Origin: Microcaldota archaeon
GTDB lineage: Archaea > Micrarchaeota > Micrarchaeia > Micrarchaeales > CABMGC01
Assembly: GCA_021848065.1 (NCBI GenBank)
Contig: JAJZNA010000032.1
Coordinates: 1-35,388 of the forward strand
DNA length: 35,388 nt
Direction of reading: 5' to 3'
Shown here one piece after another: positions 1-7,449 of the stretch; position 1 is the first letter of the stretch, and the number at the start of each line of letters is the position of its first letter. The notes beneath the pieces were generated by a model. The model was not told the DNA's origin. It did no database searches and saw nothing but the letters and a program-made list of their open reading frames with translations. The position numbers and the translations under genes are program-made.

Positions 1-167
1 GCCATACGGGAGATAGGGATATAAATGCATCGAAGAATATATTTGAAAGAGCAATCTCTCAAACTACCGAAGGACATTCGGGAAGTTACGCCTCTGGAGA
101 TATTGTAAGACCTTCGCACATGAAGGCGGATGTCGCTGAATCAGGAACTATACTTGGTGCTTCATGA
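1..167 (+). CDS. tnpB: TnpB (IS605 OrfB) C-terminus, cut by window edge
   Basis: The frame beginning at base 3 encodes the end of an RNA-guided TnpB nuclease: HTGDRDINASKNI followed by a polar tail ending in ILGAS and TGA. The GDRDxNAxxNI string is the hallmark RuvC-III segment of IS200/IS605 OrfB, and its Asp is a catalytic residue. The ORF track omits it because the start lies outside the window. The right-end hairpin of the element follows 27 bases after the stop, which supports the identification. Whether the full gene is intact cannot be judged from here. Confidence 0.88.
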   Translation, partial: HTGDRDINASKNIFERAISQTTEGHSGSYASGDIVRPSHMKADVAESGTILGAS

Positions 168-190
168 TGACCAATCAAAAAACACCATTG

Positions 191-225
191 GAAGCCCACG
201 ATTTTCAATCGTGGGAGGATGTCAC
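191..225 (+). ncRNA. IS605-type right-end hairpin / 3' end of TnpB reRNA (omegaRNA)
   Basis: A perfect 9-bp inverted repeat (CCCACGATT, loop TTC, AATCGTGGG; 195-215) is followed by AGGATGTCAC. GAAGCCCACG...CGTGGGAGGATGTCAC is a typical archaeal IS200/IS605 right end. In this family the hairpin is both the subterminal transposase recognition site and the 3' scaffold of the TnpB guide RNA, with the guide coming from DNA just past the element end. By that rule the guide would start around base 226. The boundary and RNA function are inferred from the family. Confidence 0.7.
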
Positions 226-256
226 ATCAGGTAACTCTGCAATTATCTGTATTTGC

Positions 257-722
257 ATGGGAGTTATACGACATGAAGCCGAAGGATACGGGCCATTTCT
301 GGGACGCCAGAATGCCATTGACATCAAGTTCGCAGAGTCCTTGATAGAACGGTGCCCATCGCATGTTCATACCTGCAAATGCCGAAGCGTACCATAGAAG
401 CCGCATACTAGAGCAGATATATGATCTCAATGCCCAGGCAGTTGACATCATGGGCAAGGTAGTAAGAAGCCTGGATCCAAGCGACTTTGAAGGCCGCAAA
501 TACCACGTGTGGAATGTACGCCTTACTGCAGGCGAAGCCGCAGTAAACTTTGTAATGTCATTTGCCAAGATCATGTCCACTATGGACAGTACAAATTCTG
601 TAGAGATGTTCCGTCTGGCCGAAGGCCTGGCCCGCAAATTGGGTCTCGAAATCATGGCTAATGCTGCAAGTTCTGAGATTGCGGCACTTTCCAGAAATGC
701 ACTGTCTGACAATAGGCCTTGA
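257..722 (+). pseudogene. Frameshifted hypothetical gene next to the IS605 end
   Basis: Two frames join into one plausible protein. Frame 2 gives MGVIRHEAEGYGPFLG... to AESLIE, ending near 349. Frame 0 continues with GAHRMFIPANAEAYHRSR and runs to the stop at 722. In each frame the stretch beyond the junction reads poorly (HVHTCKCRSVP then stop). Restoring one frame needs one extra or two missing bases near 350. The 119-residue ORF at 363-722 is therefore probably the 3' part of a longer gene and not a complete one. The family is not recognised; the C-terminal part is helical. The IS605 right end lies about 30 bases upstream and may have removed the true N-terminus. A functional shorter gene starting at 363 cannot be excluded. 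Confidence 0.45.
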
Positions 723-841
723 TGCAACTGCTATCCATTTACCTGAAGAGTAACTCCGCAGTTAATCTCTATGCAAACTTACCAACCCCTCATTTACATC
801 CTTCTATCCTATCCATCCTTCGCGCCCTACATATGCACCAC

Positions 842-851
842 TTTATAAAAT
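842..851 (+). promoter_or_regulatory. TATA box of the metallo-hydrolase gene
   Basis: TTTATAAAAT is centred about 33 bases before the ATG at 880, the spacing expected for an archaeal promoter giving a leaderless or very short-leader mRNA. No convincing Shine-Dalgarno lies between it and the ATG. Confidence 0.6.
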
Positions 852-879
852 TTGGCACGTATATTGTATTGGGATGTAA

Positions 880-1557
880 ATGGTGGAATTGGGATGGCTC
901 GGCCATGCTGCATGGAGAATAAAATTTAGCAAAGCTACGGTTTTTGTTGATCCGTACCTTTCTCAGAATCCTTCTGCTTCTATGAAGGTTTCTGAAATAA
1001 AGGATGCGGATTATGTTATAGTAACGCACAATCATTTCGATCACATTGGCGGCAACGGCAATAATCTTCCTGATGCATTTGCCATAGCAAAGCGCACCAA
1101 GGCAAAGGTTGTCGGCATATTCGAGATGTCTGTTGCAGCACAGAAGGCGGGGCTTAAGGATGCAATAGGTATGAATATAGGGAGCATCGCGGACCTGGGC
1201 CCAATTAAAGTTGGCCTCACTACAGCTATACATTCTGGGGACGAAGCCGGAGTCATAATCAAGGCGGACAATGTAACCATATATCATGCAGGAGATACTG
1301 CCTTATTCAGCGACATGAAACTGATAAAGGAGCAGCACAAGCCAGACATAGCCCTGCTTCCTATAGGTGGGTTCTTCACAATGGGCCCAGAAGAGGCCGC
1401 AAAGGCTGCCGATATGATCGGGGCAAAAGTAACAATACCTATGCATTACAATACTTTCCCTCCGATCAAGCAGGACGCCAAAAAATTCGCAAGGCTGGTA
1501 AAGAAGTCGAATGTCAAGATCCTCAGTCCTGGCGAGGTCTTCAAGTTTACAAAGTGA
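880..1557 (+). CDS. UlaG/UPF0173-type metallo-beta-lactamase-fold hydrolase
   Basis: A 225-residue single-domain metallo-beta-lactamase-fold protein. The metal-binding signature THNHFDHIGG (HxHxDH) is present near residue 50. AGDTALF supplies the bridging Asp and PMHYNTFPP the late His, both usual in the UPF0173/UlaG-like hydrolases. Length matches that family (about 225-230). The N-terminus GWLGHAAWRIKF and the VDPYLSQNP segment are also typical. The substrate is unknown; relatives include lactonases and phosphodiesterases. The gene has its own TATA box and is followed 19 bases later by a membrane-protein gene on the same strand. The family call is firm; the physiological role is not known. 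Confidence 0.88.
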   Translation: MVELGWLGHAAWRIKFSKATVFVDPYLSQNPSASMKVSEIKDADYVIVTHNHFDHIGGNGNNLPDAFAIAKRTKAKVVGIFEMSVAAQKAGLKDAIGMNIGSIADLGPIKVGLTTAIHSGDEAGVIIKADNVTIYHAGDTALFSDMKLIKEQHKPDIALLPIGGFFTMGPEEAAKAADMIGAKVTIPMHYNTFPPIKQDAKKFARLVKKSNVKILSPGEVFKFTK

Positions 1558-1576
1558 TGTTGTAATAGGTGCAAAA

Positions 1577-2137
1577 ATGGCATTGGCATCAATCGCTTTC
1601 TCTATAGGCGCATTCTCGATAGCCGCAATACTATCCGGAATGTTCCTTCTGGGAAAAGACAAGGGAAAAGGGTCTGAGAAGACCTTGGGCGTGATAAACG
1701 TCTTTGTTGGTCTGGCAATAGGTATATCGTCATTGTTGTTGTTATTGACGACTCCGTTTGGAACTACTTCCCCGGCAACTAATGTGGAGCTTATGTTCTC
1801 CCTTCTGCAGCTGATCTTCGCATTCGTGTGGGCCACATTTGGCTTCGCGCTGCTGAATGGATGGGACATGAAGTTCATAGGGAGCATGACTCTTGTGTTG
1901 TTCATATACAACCTGATAACTTTCCTGCTCGTACCGGCCCTATGGTCCGGGGCGTTCACGGCTGCAGGACTTGTGATCGTGGAGCTTACTCTGCTATCTT
2001 ATCTGGCAGACGAGGTCGGCTTCTGGGCAGTGACCCATGGAAAGATGAAGGGTGCGCCGCAGGGATGGATCCTGATAATATCTGGATTCCTTTCAATAAT
2101 CCTTGCAGTGGTTGTGGGTGGCATACTGCCTCTATGA
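1577..2137 (+). CDS. Six-helix membrane protein, possible AmiS/UreI-type channel
   Basis: The ATG at 1577 is chosen over the tracked 1511 because the upstream extension overlaps the previous gene and the membrane protein begins at MALASIAFSIGA. It has 186 residues with about six hydrophobic segments. The pattern (LGVINVFVGLAIG early, LLQLIFAFVWATFGFALLNGWD in the middle, a final GW then a hydrophobic helix) resembles the AmiS/UreI family of urea/short-amide channels. This is judged by eye, so it is a suggestion only. In Helicobacter UreI is an acid-gated urea channel; no urease or amidase gene is in this window. A weak AGGTG lies before the start. It may share the upstream gene's transcript, which would end at the hairpin at 2161. 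Confidence 0.6.
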   Translation: MALASIAFSIGAFSIAAILSGMFLLGKDKGKGSEKTLGVINVFVGLAIGISSLLLLLTTPFGTTSPATNVELMFSLLQLIFAFVWATFGFALLNGWDMKFIGSMTLVLFIYNLITFLLVPALWSGAFTAAGLVIVELTLLSYLADEVGFWAVTHGKMKGAPQGWILIISGFLSIILAVVVGGILPL

Positions 2138-2160
2138 ACTGAAACTGTGATTTAGAAAAC

Positions 2161-2194
2161 CGGTCCGGCCATGTGCCGGGCCGAATCAGTTTTT
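2161..2194 (+). terminator. GC-rich hairpin with T tract
   Basis: CGGTCCGGC and GCCGGGCCG (2161-2183, 5-nt loop, one wobble pair) form a 9-bp stem, followed after six bases by TTTTT. It lies 24 bases after the stop at 2137, in the gap between convergent genes, as expected for a transcription end. Archaeal termination depends mainly on the T tract. The 2138-2276 gap holds nothing else that I can see. Confidence 0.55.
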
Positions 2195-2276
2195 CCATTA
2201 TTGGGCCGCTTGTTGCCCCATCTATTTTCTTATTTGTACGTCATTATTACATCAAGCATGCATACTGCAGGTTCCT

Positions 2277-4067
2277 CTATGCGGGGGACCGCTTGCGTCC
2301 TCTCTTTCCCGTCCTTCCGAAGCCCCCGAGTATTGTCGATGTGTTTATCAGGGCTATGTGGGAGTATGCCTGCGGGAAGTTGCCTACAAGCTCTCCGCTA
2401 TAGGGGTCTATGTCCTCGGAAAGCAGCCCAAGGTGGTTGGAGTGGGATATTATGTTGTTGAAAAGTTTCACTGCCTCTTCCTTCTCGCCTATCTCATAGA
2501 GCGCTTCAATCAGCCAGAATGTGCATGCTATCAGCGCGTTCTTGGGCATCCCAAAATCATCCTTTGCCGAGTACCTTATAACGAAGCCATTCTTCAGAAG
2601 CCCTGCCTTTATGGCATCAATGGTGGCTTTCATCTTCGGATGGTCGTATTCAATGAAACCGAAGAATGGCATGAGTAGAAGGCTCGCATCCAGCGTGTCA
2701 GAGCCGTAATACTGCACAAACGATTTCATCTTCTCGTTCCATCCGTTCTTGACCACATCCCTCTTTATCTGCCTTGCCACTCCGCTCCACCTCGTGGCCG
2801 CGTCATATTTCTTGAAATGTTTGGCTATCTTGACTGCCCTGTCAACGGCAACCCACGACATCACTTTGGAGAAGGTGAAATGCTCCTGCATATTTCTGAA
2901 CTCCCATATGCTGCTATCCTTGTTCTTCCAGCTGTTTATCGCAGATTCTGCAGACGAGTATACTACGCCCCACTGCTCGTTTGAGAGGTCTCTCACCCTG
3001 TAATCAACATAGAAGAAATGTATCGCATCCAGCAGTTCTCCGAATATGTCCTGCTGCCTGTGCAGATACGCTGCGTTTCCTACCCTCACCGGCCTGGACC
3101 CCATGTATCCCTCCAGGTAATCAAGTGTCCTTTCCTTGAGCTCCCTCTCGCCGTTTATTCCGAAAAGGGGCTGCTGCATAGCCCCGCTTTCTGAGAATAT
3201 CTTATTAAGCCATGTGATGAATTCGTGCGCAACGTCAGACTTCCCTATCCTGAGAAGTGCGAGGACCGTGAAAGAGGCATCGCGTATCCAGCAATATCTA
3301 TAGTCCCAGTTCCTTACGTCCCCTATTATCTCCGGAAGCGACGTGGTCGGCGCTGCCACTATGGCCCCGGAGTCGTCGTAGGTCAACATCCTAAGAGTAA
3401 GGGCGGATCTTATCACATGTTTCCTGAACTGGTCCGGTGCCTTTATGTTTGAAGCCCATTTTTTCCAATGCTCCTGCGTCTTCTTCATGTCTGCCTTTAT
3501 ATCATTTACTGACTGCCCTGGCTTTATCATGTTGTATGTGAGGGCTATGTAAGACTCCTTGTCGATGTCAATGTATTTTCCTTCAACTATCTTGGAAAGA
3601 TCCATGTTGGAGTACACATAAAGTATCTCCTTCTCGGTCTTGTATGCTATCCGGTCCCCCTCGATGCTTACTTTAGGAATTCCTGTAGCGTAGTTGAACT
3701 TGGGGTTTATGCCAAACTTTAGCTTCATGCTCCCTTTCTTGGGCACAACGAATCTCTGTATCTCCGACGCCCTCTTGACGCCTTCCTTGTCTTCGTAATA
3801 TGGGAAGTAGTCATAAAGCTCTATTTCAGCATCCTCGTCGCTGAACGTGGTTTTCAGCACATTCGTGTCATCCACGTATTCCTGCGATCTCTTGCATTCG
3901 TGCTCTGGATCTACTCTGAATTCCCCTCCCTTGCTCTTGTCCAGCAGCTTCGCGAATATGGATGGCGAATCGAACCTTGGCATGCAAAACCAGTCTATCG
4001 ACGCCTCATCCGAAACAAGAGCGATGGTTCTCCCATTGCCTATCATCCCGTATTCCAACGACATCAT
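2277..4067 (-). CDS. Glycoside hydrolase family 15 (glucoamylase / acid trehalase)
   Basis: About 596 residues. The N-terminal beta-sandwich begins with YGMIGNGRTIALVSDEASI and DWFCMPRFDSPSIFAKLLD. The (alpha/alpha)6 catalytic domain carries NWDYRYCWIRDASF, a family hallmark. The likely general acid is Glu in DIFGELLDAIHF and the likely base is Glu in LLSEDIDP, before GNFPQAYSH. Family members hydrolyse terminal alpha-glucosidic bonds; Thermoplasma members include trehalases, so the substrate may be trehalose, maltodextrin or glycogen. No signal peptide is visible, so it probably acts inside the cell. The tracked start at 4076 is a TTG; ATG at 4067 or 4064 fits better with the TATA box at 4101-4108. 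It is divergent from the glucose-oxidation genes and would supply their glucose. Confidence 0.92.
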   Translation of the reverse strand: MMSLEYGMIGNGRTIALVSDEASIDWFCMPRFDSPSIFAKLLDKSKGGEFRVDPEHECKRSQEYVDDTNVLKTTFSDEDAEIELYDYFPYYEDKEGVKRASEIQRFVVPKKGSMKLKFGINPKFNYATGIPKVSIEGDRIAYKTEKEILYVYSNMDLSKIVEGKYIDIDKESYIALTYNMIKPGQSVNDIKADMKKTQEHWKKWASNIKAPDQFRKHVIRSALTLRMLTYDDSGAIVAAPTTSLPEIIGDVRNWDYRYCWIRDASFTVLALLRIGKSDVAHEFITWLNKIFSESGAMQQPLFGINGERELKERTLDYLEGYMGSRPVRVGNAAYLHRQQDIFGELLDAIHFFYVDYRVRDLSNEQWGVVYSSAESAINSWKNKDSSIWEFRNMQEHFTFSKVMSWVAVDRAVKIAKHFKKYDAATRWSGVARQIKRDVVKNGWNEKMKSFVQYYGSDTLDASLLLMPFFGFIEYDHPKMKATIDAIKAGLLKNGFVIRYSAKDDFGMPKNALIACTFWLIEALYEIGEKEEAVKLFNNIISHSNHLGLLSEDIDPYSGELVGNFPQAYSHIALINTSTILGGFGRTGKRGRKRSPA

Positions 4068-4100
4068 CCACACCAAAATGTTAGTTTATCGAAGTAATGT

Positions 4101-4108
4101 TATAAATC
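4101..4108 (-). promoter_or_regulatory. TATA box of the GH15 gene
   Basis: On the minus strand GATTTATAAC is centred about 36 bases before the ATG at 4067, implying a leader of roughly 10 bases. It shares the 4068-4258 divergent region with the promoter at 4216-4226. Confidence 0.55.
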
Positions 4109-4215
4109 AGTTGCGCAAACCAGTATGGGCGCAGTGCGTTCTGGAGTTGTTCCAGGAATGGAAATATATGCGACTACATGAAATACAAGGAAGGTCAAGC
4201 CCATTTTCGGAAACG

Positions 4216-4226
4216 AATATATAAAC
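4216..4226 (+). promoter_or_regulatory. TATA box of the cyclase-gdh-aldh operon
   Basis: AATATATAAAC lies about 38 bases before the proposed GTG start at 4259. Initiation about 26 bases downstream would leave a short leader containing GGGAGG (4249-4254), a good Shine-Dalgarno for that GTG. Confidence 0.55.
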
Positions 4227-4258
4227 TCGTAAACATACTTTATGATATTGGGAGGCCT

Positions 4259-4876
4259 GTGCTTAAAATATATGACATATCAATGAAAATAAGGGAAGGA
4301 ATGCTGGTGTATCCTGGGAACCCAAATCCGCGGATAACACGCTACTCAAAGATTCCGCGAAGGTCAACAAACGAGTCTCTGATAAGCCTTGGCTCGCATA
4401 CAGGCACTCACGTCGACGCTGGATTGCATGTATCAAATTCGGGATACACTGCAGACATGATACCTCTGAGATCGTTTATGGGGCGATGCAGGGTCATAGA
4501 CTTAACCCATTGCGGTAATGAGATACACGGGCATGACTTGAAGGGCAAGATAAACCGCGCCAGGATAGTCCTGCTCAAGACAAACAATTCCACAAAGCAG
4601 TATAAGCGATTCCGCAAGGATTTTGCACATGTCTCAATGGACGCCGCAAAATACCTCATAAGCGCAGGGGTGAAGACAATGGGCATAGACTACCTCAGCG
4701 TAAAGAAATTCGGAACGGACGACGATGTGCACGCGTTAATAATAAACAGAATGACCCTGTTCGAGGGTCTATGCCTGAGGGACGTTCCGGGAGGGCAGTA
4801 TACCTTTCTCGGCCTACCTCTGAGAATAGCCACTGACGGGGCCCCAGCACGAGCCATACTGCTAAAAGAAACATGA
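4259..4876 (+). CDS. Cyclase/kynurenine-formamidase-family metal hydrolase
   Basis: 205 residues from GTG 4259. This start is preferred to the tracked ATG at 4178 because the latter lies upstream of the TATA box, GGGAGG precedes the GTG by four bases, and VLKIYDISMKIREGMLVYPG is the normal family N-terminus. SHTGTHVDAGLH matches the cyclase-family metal motif (HxGTHxDxPxH), with Gly in place of Pro. GIDYLSV and DVHALII follow as in the family. Members hydrolyse amides or cyclic compounds such as N-formylkynurenine. No tryptophan-degradation gene is nearby. The gene sits four bases before glucose dehydrogenase, so a lactone-opening role is conceivable (see findings). Confidence 0.82.
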   Translation: MLKIYDISMKIREGMLVYPGNPNPRITRYSKIPRRSTNESLISLGSHTGTHVDAGLHVSNSGYTADMIPLRSFMGRCRVIDLTHCGNEIHGHDLKGKINRARIVLLKTNNSTKQYKRFRKDFAHVSMDAAKYLISAGVKTMGIDYLSVKKFGTDDDVHALIINRMTLFEGLCLRDVPGGQYTFLGLPLRIATDGAPARAILLKET

Positions 4877-4880
4877 TTGC

Positions 4881-5981
4881 ATGAAAGCTGCCGCCATAAT
4901 GCCCAAGAAAATAGGATCCCTGCACTTTGTCGAAGTACCCGTGCCAAGGATATCTCCGGAGGAAGTCCTGGTAAGGATAATACGGGTGGGCCTAGACGGC
5001 ACAGACAAGGAGATTGGGATGGGCTATTACGGGACTGCCCCAAAGGGCTGCGATTACTTGATAGTGGGCCATGAGTCATTTGGGAGGGTGGAAAAGATGG
5101 GAGATGGCACATCTGGGTGCGGCTTGAAGGTGGGCGACTATGTGGTGGCAACCGTCAGGCGCCCTGACAAGTGCATAAACTGTGCGGCAGGGGAATCCGA
5201 CATGTGCCTTACTGGAAACTACACCGAGCGAGGGATAAAGGGTGCACACGGCTACATGACCGAGTACTACAAGGAGGTGCCTGCGAACCTTGTAAAGATA
5301 CCAAGTAGCATAGCAGAGCCTGCGGTCATGCTTGAGCCCATGAGCATAGCCGAGAAGGCGGTAACCCAGCCTTTCGAAATACAGTCAAGGATGGTATGGG
5401 CGCCGAAAACTGCGGTGGTGCTGGGCACCGGCACAGTGGGCCTGTTTGCCGCGATGTTGCTGCGGCTAAGAGGCCTTGACGTGGTGTCTGTGGACAGGAC
5501 CGAAAGCAACCCAATAAAGGAGGACATATTCAAGTCTATGGGAATAAGGCATATCAATTCCTCAAAGGTTGCCATTGGGGATATTCCGAAGTCTATTGGA
5601 AAGAATGTAGATATCGTAGTGGAGCTTACTGGAAGCCCAGCCGTAGTCTACGATGCCATGAATCTGTCCGGCCCTAATGGCCTGGTCTCTCTGGTCAGTG
5701 TAACTGGCGGAAGCTACGTTGCAAACGTAGACATGGCCAAGCTGAACTACAATCTTGTGCTAGGGAACAGGGTTGTTGTTGGCGTAGTGAATTCAAACAT
5801 AAAGTACTTTAGGAAAGGCGTAGCTGATATGGTGTCGATAGAGAAGGCACACCCAGGCCTCCTTAAGGGCATGATAACACGACGGGTGCCTTTTGAGGAA
5901 TTCGACAATTATGGTATTCTGGAGGATAGGGAACAGATAAAAGTTGTAATAGAGTTCGAAAAAATTCTTAAAAAAGGGTAA
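4881..5981 (+). CDS. gdh: Glucose 1-dehydrogenase, zinc-dependent MDR family
   Basis: 366 residues. It oxidises glucose (possibly also galactose) to the aldonolactone with NAD(P)+, the first step of the archaeal non-phosphorylative Entner-Doudoroff pathway. The catalytic zinc site is GLDGTDKE with Asp39 plus GHES (His64-Glu65). Many members have Cys at the first position, whereas the Haloferax enzyme is known to use Asp. The lobe motif RRPDKCINCAAGESDMC resembles that of archaeal glucose dehydrogenases. AVVLGTGTVGLFAAML is the Rossmann dinucleotide loop. AHGYMTEYY is also typical of this group. Second gene of an operon: 4 bases after the cyclase and 4 before the aldehyde dehydrogenase. Confidence 0.9.
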   Translation: MKAAAIMPKKIGSLHFVEVPVPRISPEEVLVRIIRVGLDGTDKEIGMGYYGTAPKGCDYLIVGHESFGRVEKMGDGTSGCGLKVGDYVVATVRRPDKCINCAAGESDMCLTGNYTERGIKGAHGYMTEYYKEVPANLVKIPSSIAEPAVMLEPMSIAEKAVTQPFEIQSRMVWAPKTAVVLGTGTVGLFAAMLLRLRGLDVVSVDRTESNPIKEDIFKSMGIRHINSSKVAIGDIPKSIGKNVDIVVELTGSPAVVYDAMNLSGPNGLVSLVSVTGGSYVANVDMAKLNYNLVLGNRVVVGVVNSNIKYFRKGVADMVSIEKAHPGLLKGMITRRVPFEEFDNYGILEDREQIKVVIEFEKILKKG

Positions 5982-5985
5982 TCTT

Positions 5986-7434
5986 ATGGAAAGGGACATG
6001 ATGATGTATATACGTGGCAAGTGGGTAAAGTCGTCAAGCGGCAAAACGCTTGAGAAGCTCAATCCAAGCACTGGCCGCACGATCCGAAGGTTCCAGGCAG
6101 GAACGCGCGAGGATGTCGCTAGGGCCATAGACGCCGCGCAGGAATCCTGGGAGAAGTGGTATGCAAGCGGTTCTGTGGCGAGGTCCAAGGTTATGTACCG
6201 CGCGCTGGGACTTATCTCGAAACACAGGAACGAACTTGAGAGAATACTGATAACAGAAAACGGGAAGATACCCAAAGAAGCGCGCGAGGAAGTCGATGGG
6301 GTCTTGGACCAGTTGCAGTATTACGCAGAATTTGCCAGGAAGATAACTGGAGATCTCGTCGAAGGGGACACCAACTCCAGGAAGATATTGCAATATCTGG
6401 TGCCTTATGGTGTTGTGGTGGCAATAACCCCATGGAACTTCCCCGCAGGGATGGTGGCAAGGAAGCTGGGCCCTGCCCTGATAACTGGAAATTCCGTGGT
6501 GCTTAAGCCGAGCAGTGACACTCCAAGCAGTGCTGCGTGGATAGTGGATAAGTTCGTGCAGGCAGGCATTCCGAAAGGAGTGCTTAACCTTGTCACAGGT
6601 AAGGGCTCGGAGATAGGGGACCATATCGCCTCGCACAGGGACGTGGGGCTGATAACAATGACTGGTTCCACATCCACTGGGCAGAGAATAATGGAGAAAG
6701 CTGCATCAAATATGTCCAAGGTAATACTTGAGCTCGGCGGAAAGGCTCCTTTCATTGTGTGGAAGGATGCGGATCTCCCGTCTGCGCTAAAGGCTCTCGT
6801 ATGGGCAAAGTACTGGAACACAGGCCAATCCTGCATAGCCGCTGAGAGGCTCTACATACATGAGGATGTATACAACACATTTATCAAGAAGTTCGCCGAG
6901 CTCTCCAAGCGCCTGCGCGTAGGCAACCCGGCCCACTCCGACATGGGTCCCATGATAAACAGCGCGGCTGTAAGCAACATGGCTAGGTTTGTCCAAGATG
7001 CAATAGGGGATGGCGCAAGAGTTCTTGTCGGGGGCAAAAGGCTTTCGGGAAAGAATTTTGGGGAAGGCTATTTCTATCAGCCTACCTTGATTGACGGTAT
7101 TGACCAGAAGTCTGAACTATTCCAGGAAGAGGTATTCGGCCCTGTGCTTGGCGCAATGGGCGTTTCCGACGAGGAAGAGATGATACGCCTGGCCAATGAT
7201 TCAAGATATGGTCTTGCATCGTACCTCTTCACCAAAGACCATGGACTCATGTTCAGGGCCGCAGAGGCTGTACGCTTCGGCGAACTTTACATCAACATGC
7301 AGGGGCCCGAGTCTACCCAGGGCTATCACACTGGTTTCAGGCTTACTGGCCAGTCGGGGGAAGGGAGCAAGCATGGCGTATCAGAATATCTCAAGCTAAA
7401 GAACGTTTATTTTGATTATAGCAAGCATGGATGA
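5986..7434 (+). CDS. NAD(P)-dependent aldehyde dehydrogenase, probable glyceraldehyde dehydrogenase
   Basis: 482 residues, normal length for the ALDH superfamily. Visible landmarks are ITPWNFPAG (Asn151), LKPSSDTP (cofactor binding), MTGSTSTGQ, LELGGKAPF (Glu249, general base) and NTGQSCIAAERLY (nucleophile Cys283). In Thermoplasma and Picrophilus a member of this superfamily oxidises D-glyceraldehyde to glycerate in the non-phosphorylative Entner-Doudoroff pathway. Position directly after gdh and opposite KDG aldolase makes that the best guess. Succinate-semialdehyde or 2,5-dioxovalerate oxidation are alternatives that sequence alone cannot exclude. It converges on the aldolase gene with a 15-base gap. 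Confidence 0.85.
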   Translation: MERDMMMYIRGKWVKSSSGKTLEKLNPSTGRTIRRFQAGTREDVARAIDAAQESWEKWYASGSVARSKVMYRALGLISKHRNELERILITENGKIPKEAREEVDGVLDQLQYYAEFARKITGDLVEGDTNSRKILQYLVPYGVVVAITPWNFPAGMVARKLGPALITGNSVVLKPSSDTPSSAAWIVDKFVQAGIPKGVLNLVTGKGSEIGDHIASHRDVGLITMTGSTSTGQRIMEKAASNMSKVILELGGKAPFIVWKDADLPSALKALVWAKYWNTGQSCIAAERLYIHEDVYNTFIKKFAELSKRLRVGNPAHSDMGPMINSAAVSNMARFVQDAIGDGARVLVGGKRLSGKNFGEGYFYQPTLIDGIDQKSELFQEEVFGPVLGAMGVSDEEEMIRLANDSRYGLASYLFTKDHGLMFRAAEAVRFGELYINMQGPESTQGYHTGFRLTGQSGEGSKHGVSEYLKLKNVYFDYSKHG

Positions 7435-7449
7435 CCGGGCCCTAGGGGT

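Noticed and set aside
227-727. 166-residue minus-strand ORF opposite the broken gene
   Set aside because: No motif or promoter, and the plus-strand frames join into a better protein.
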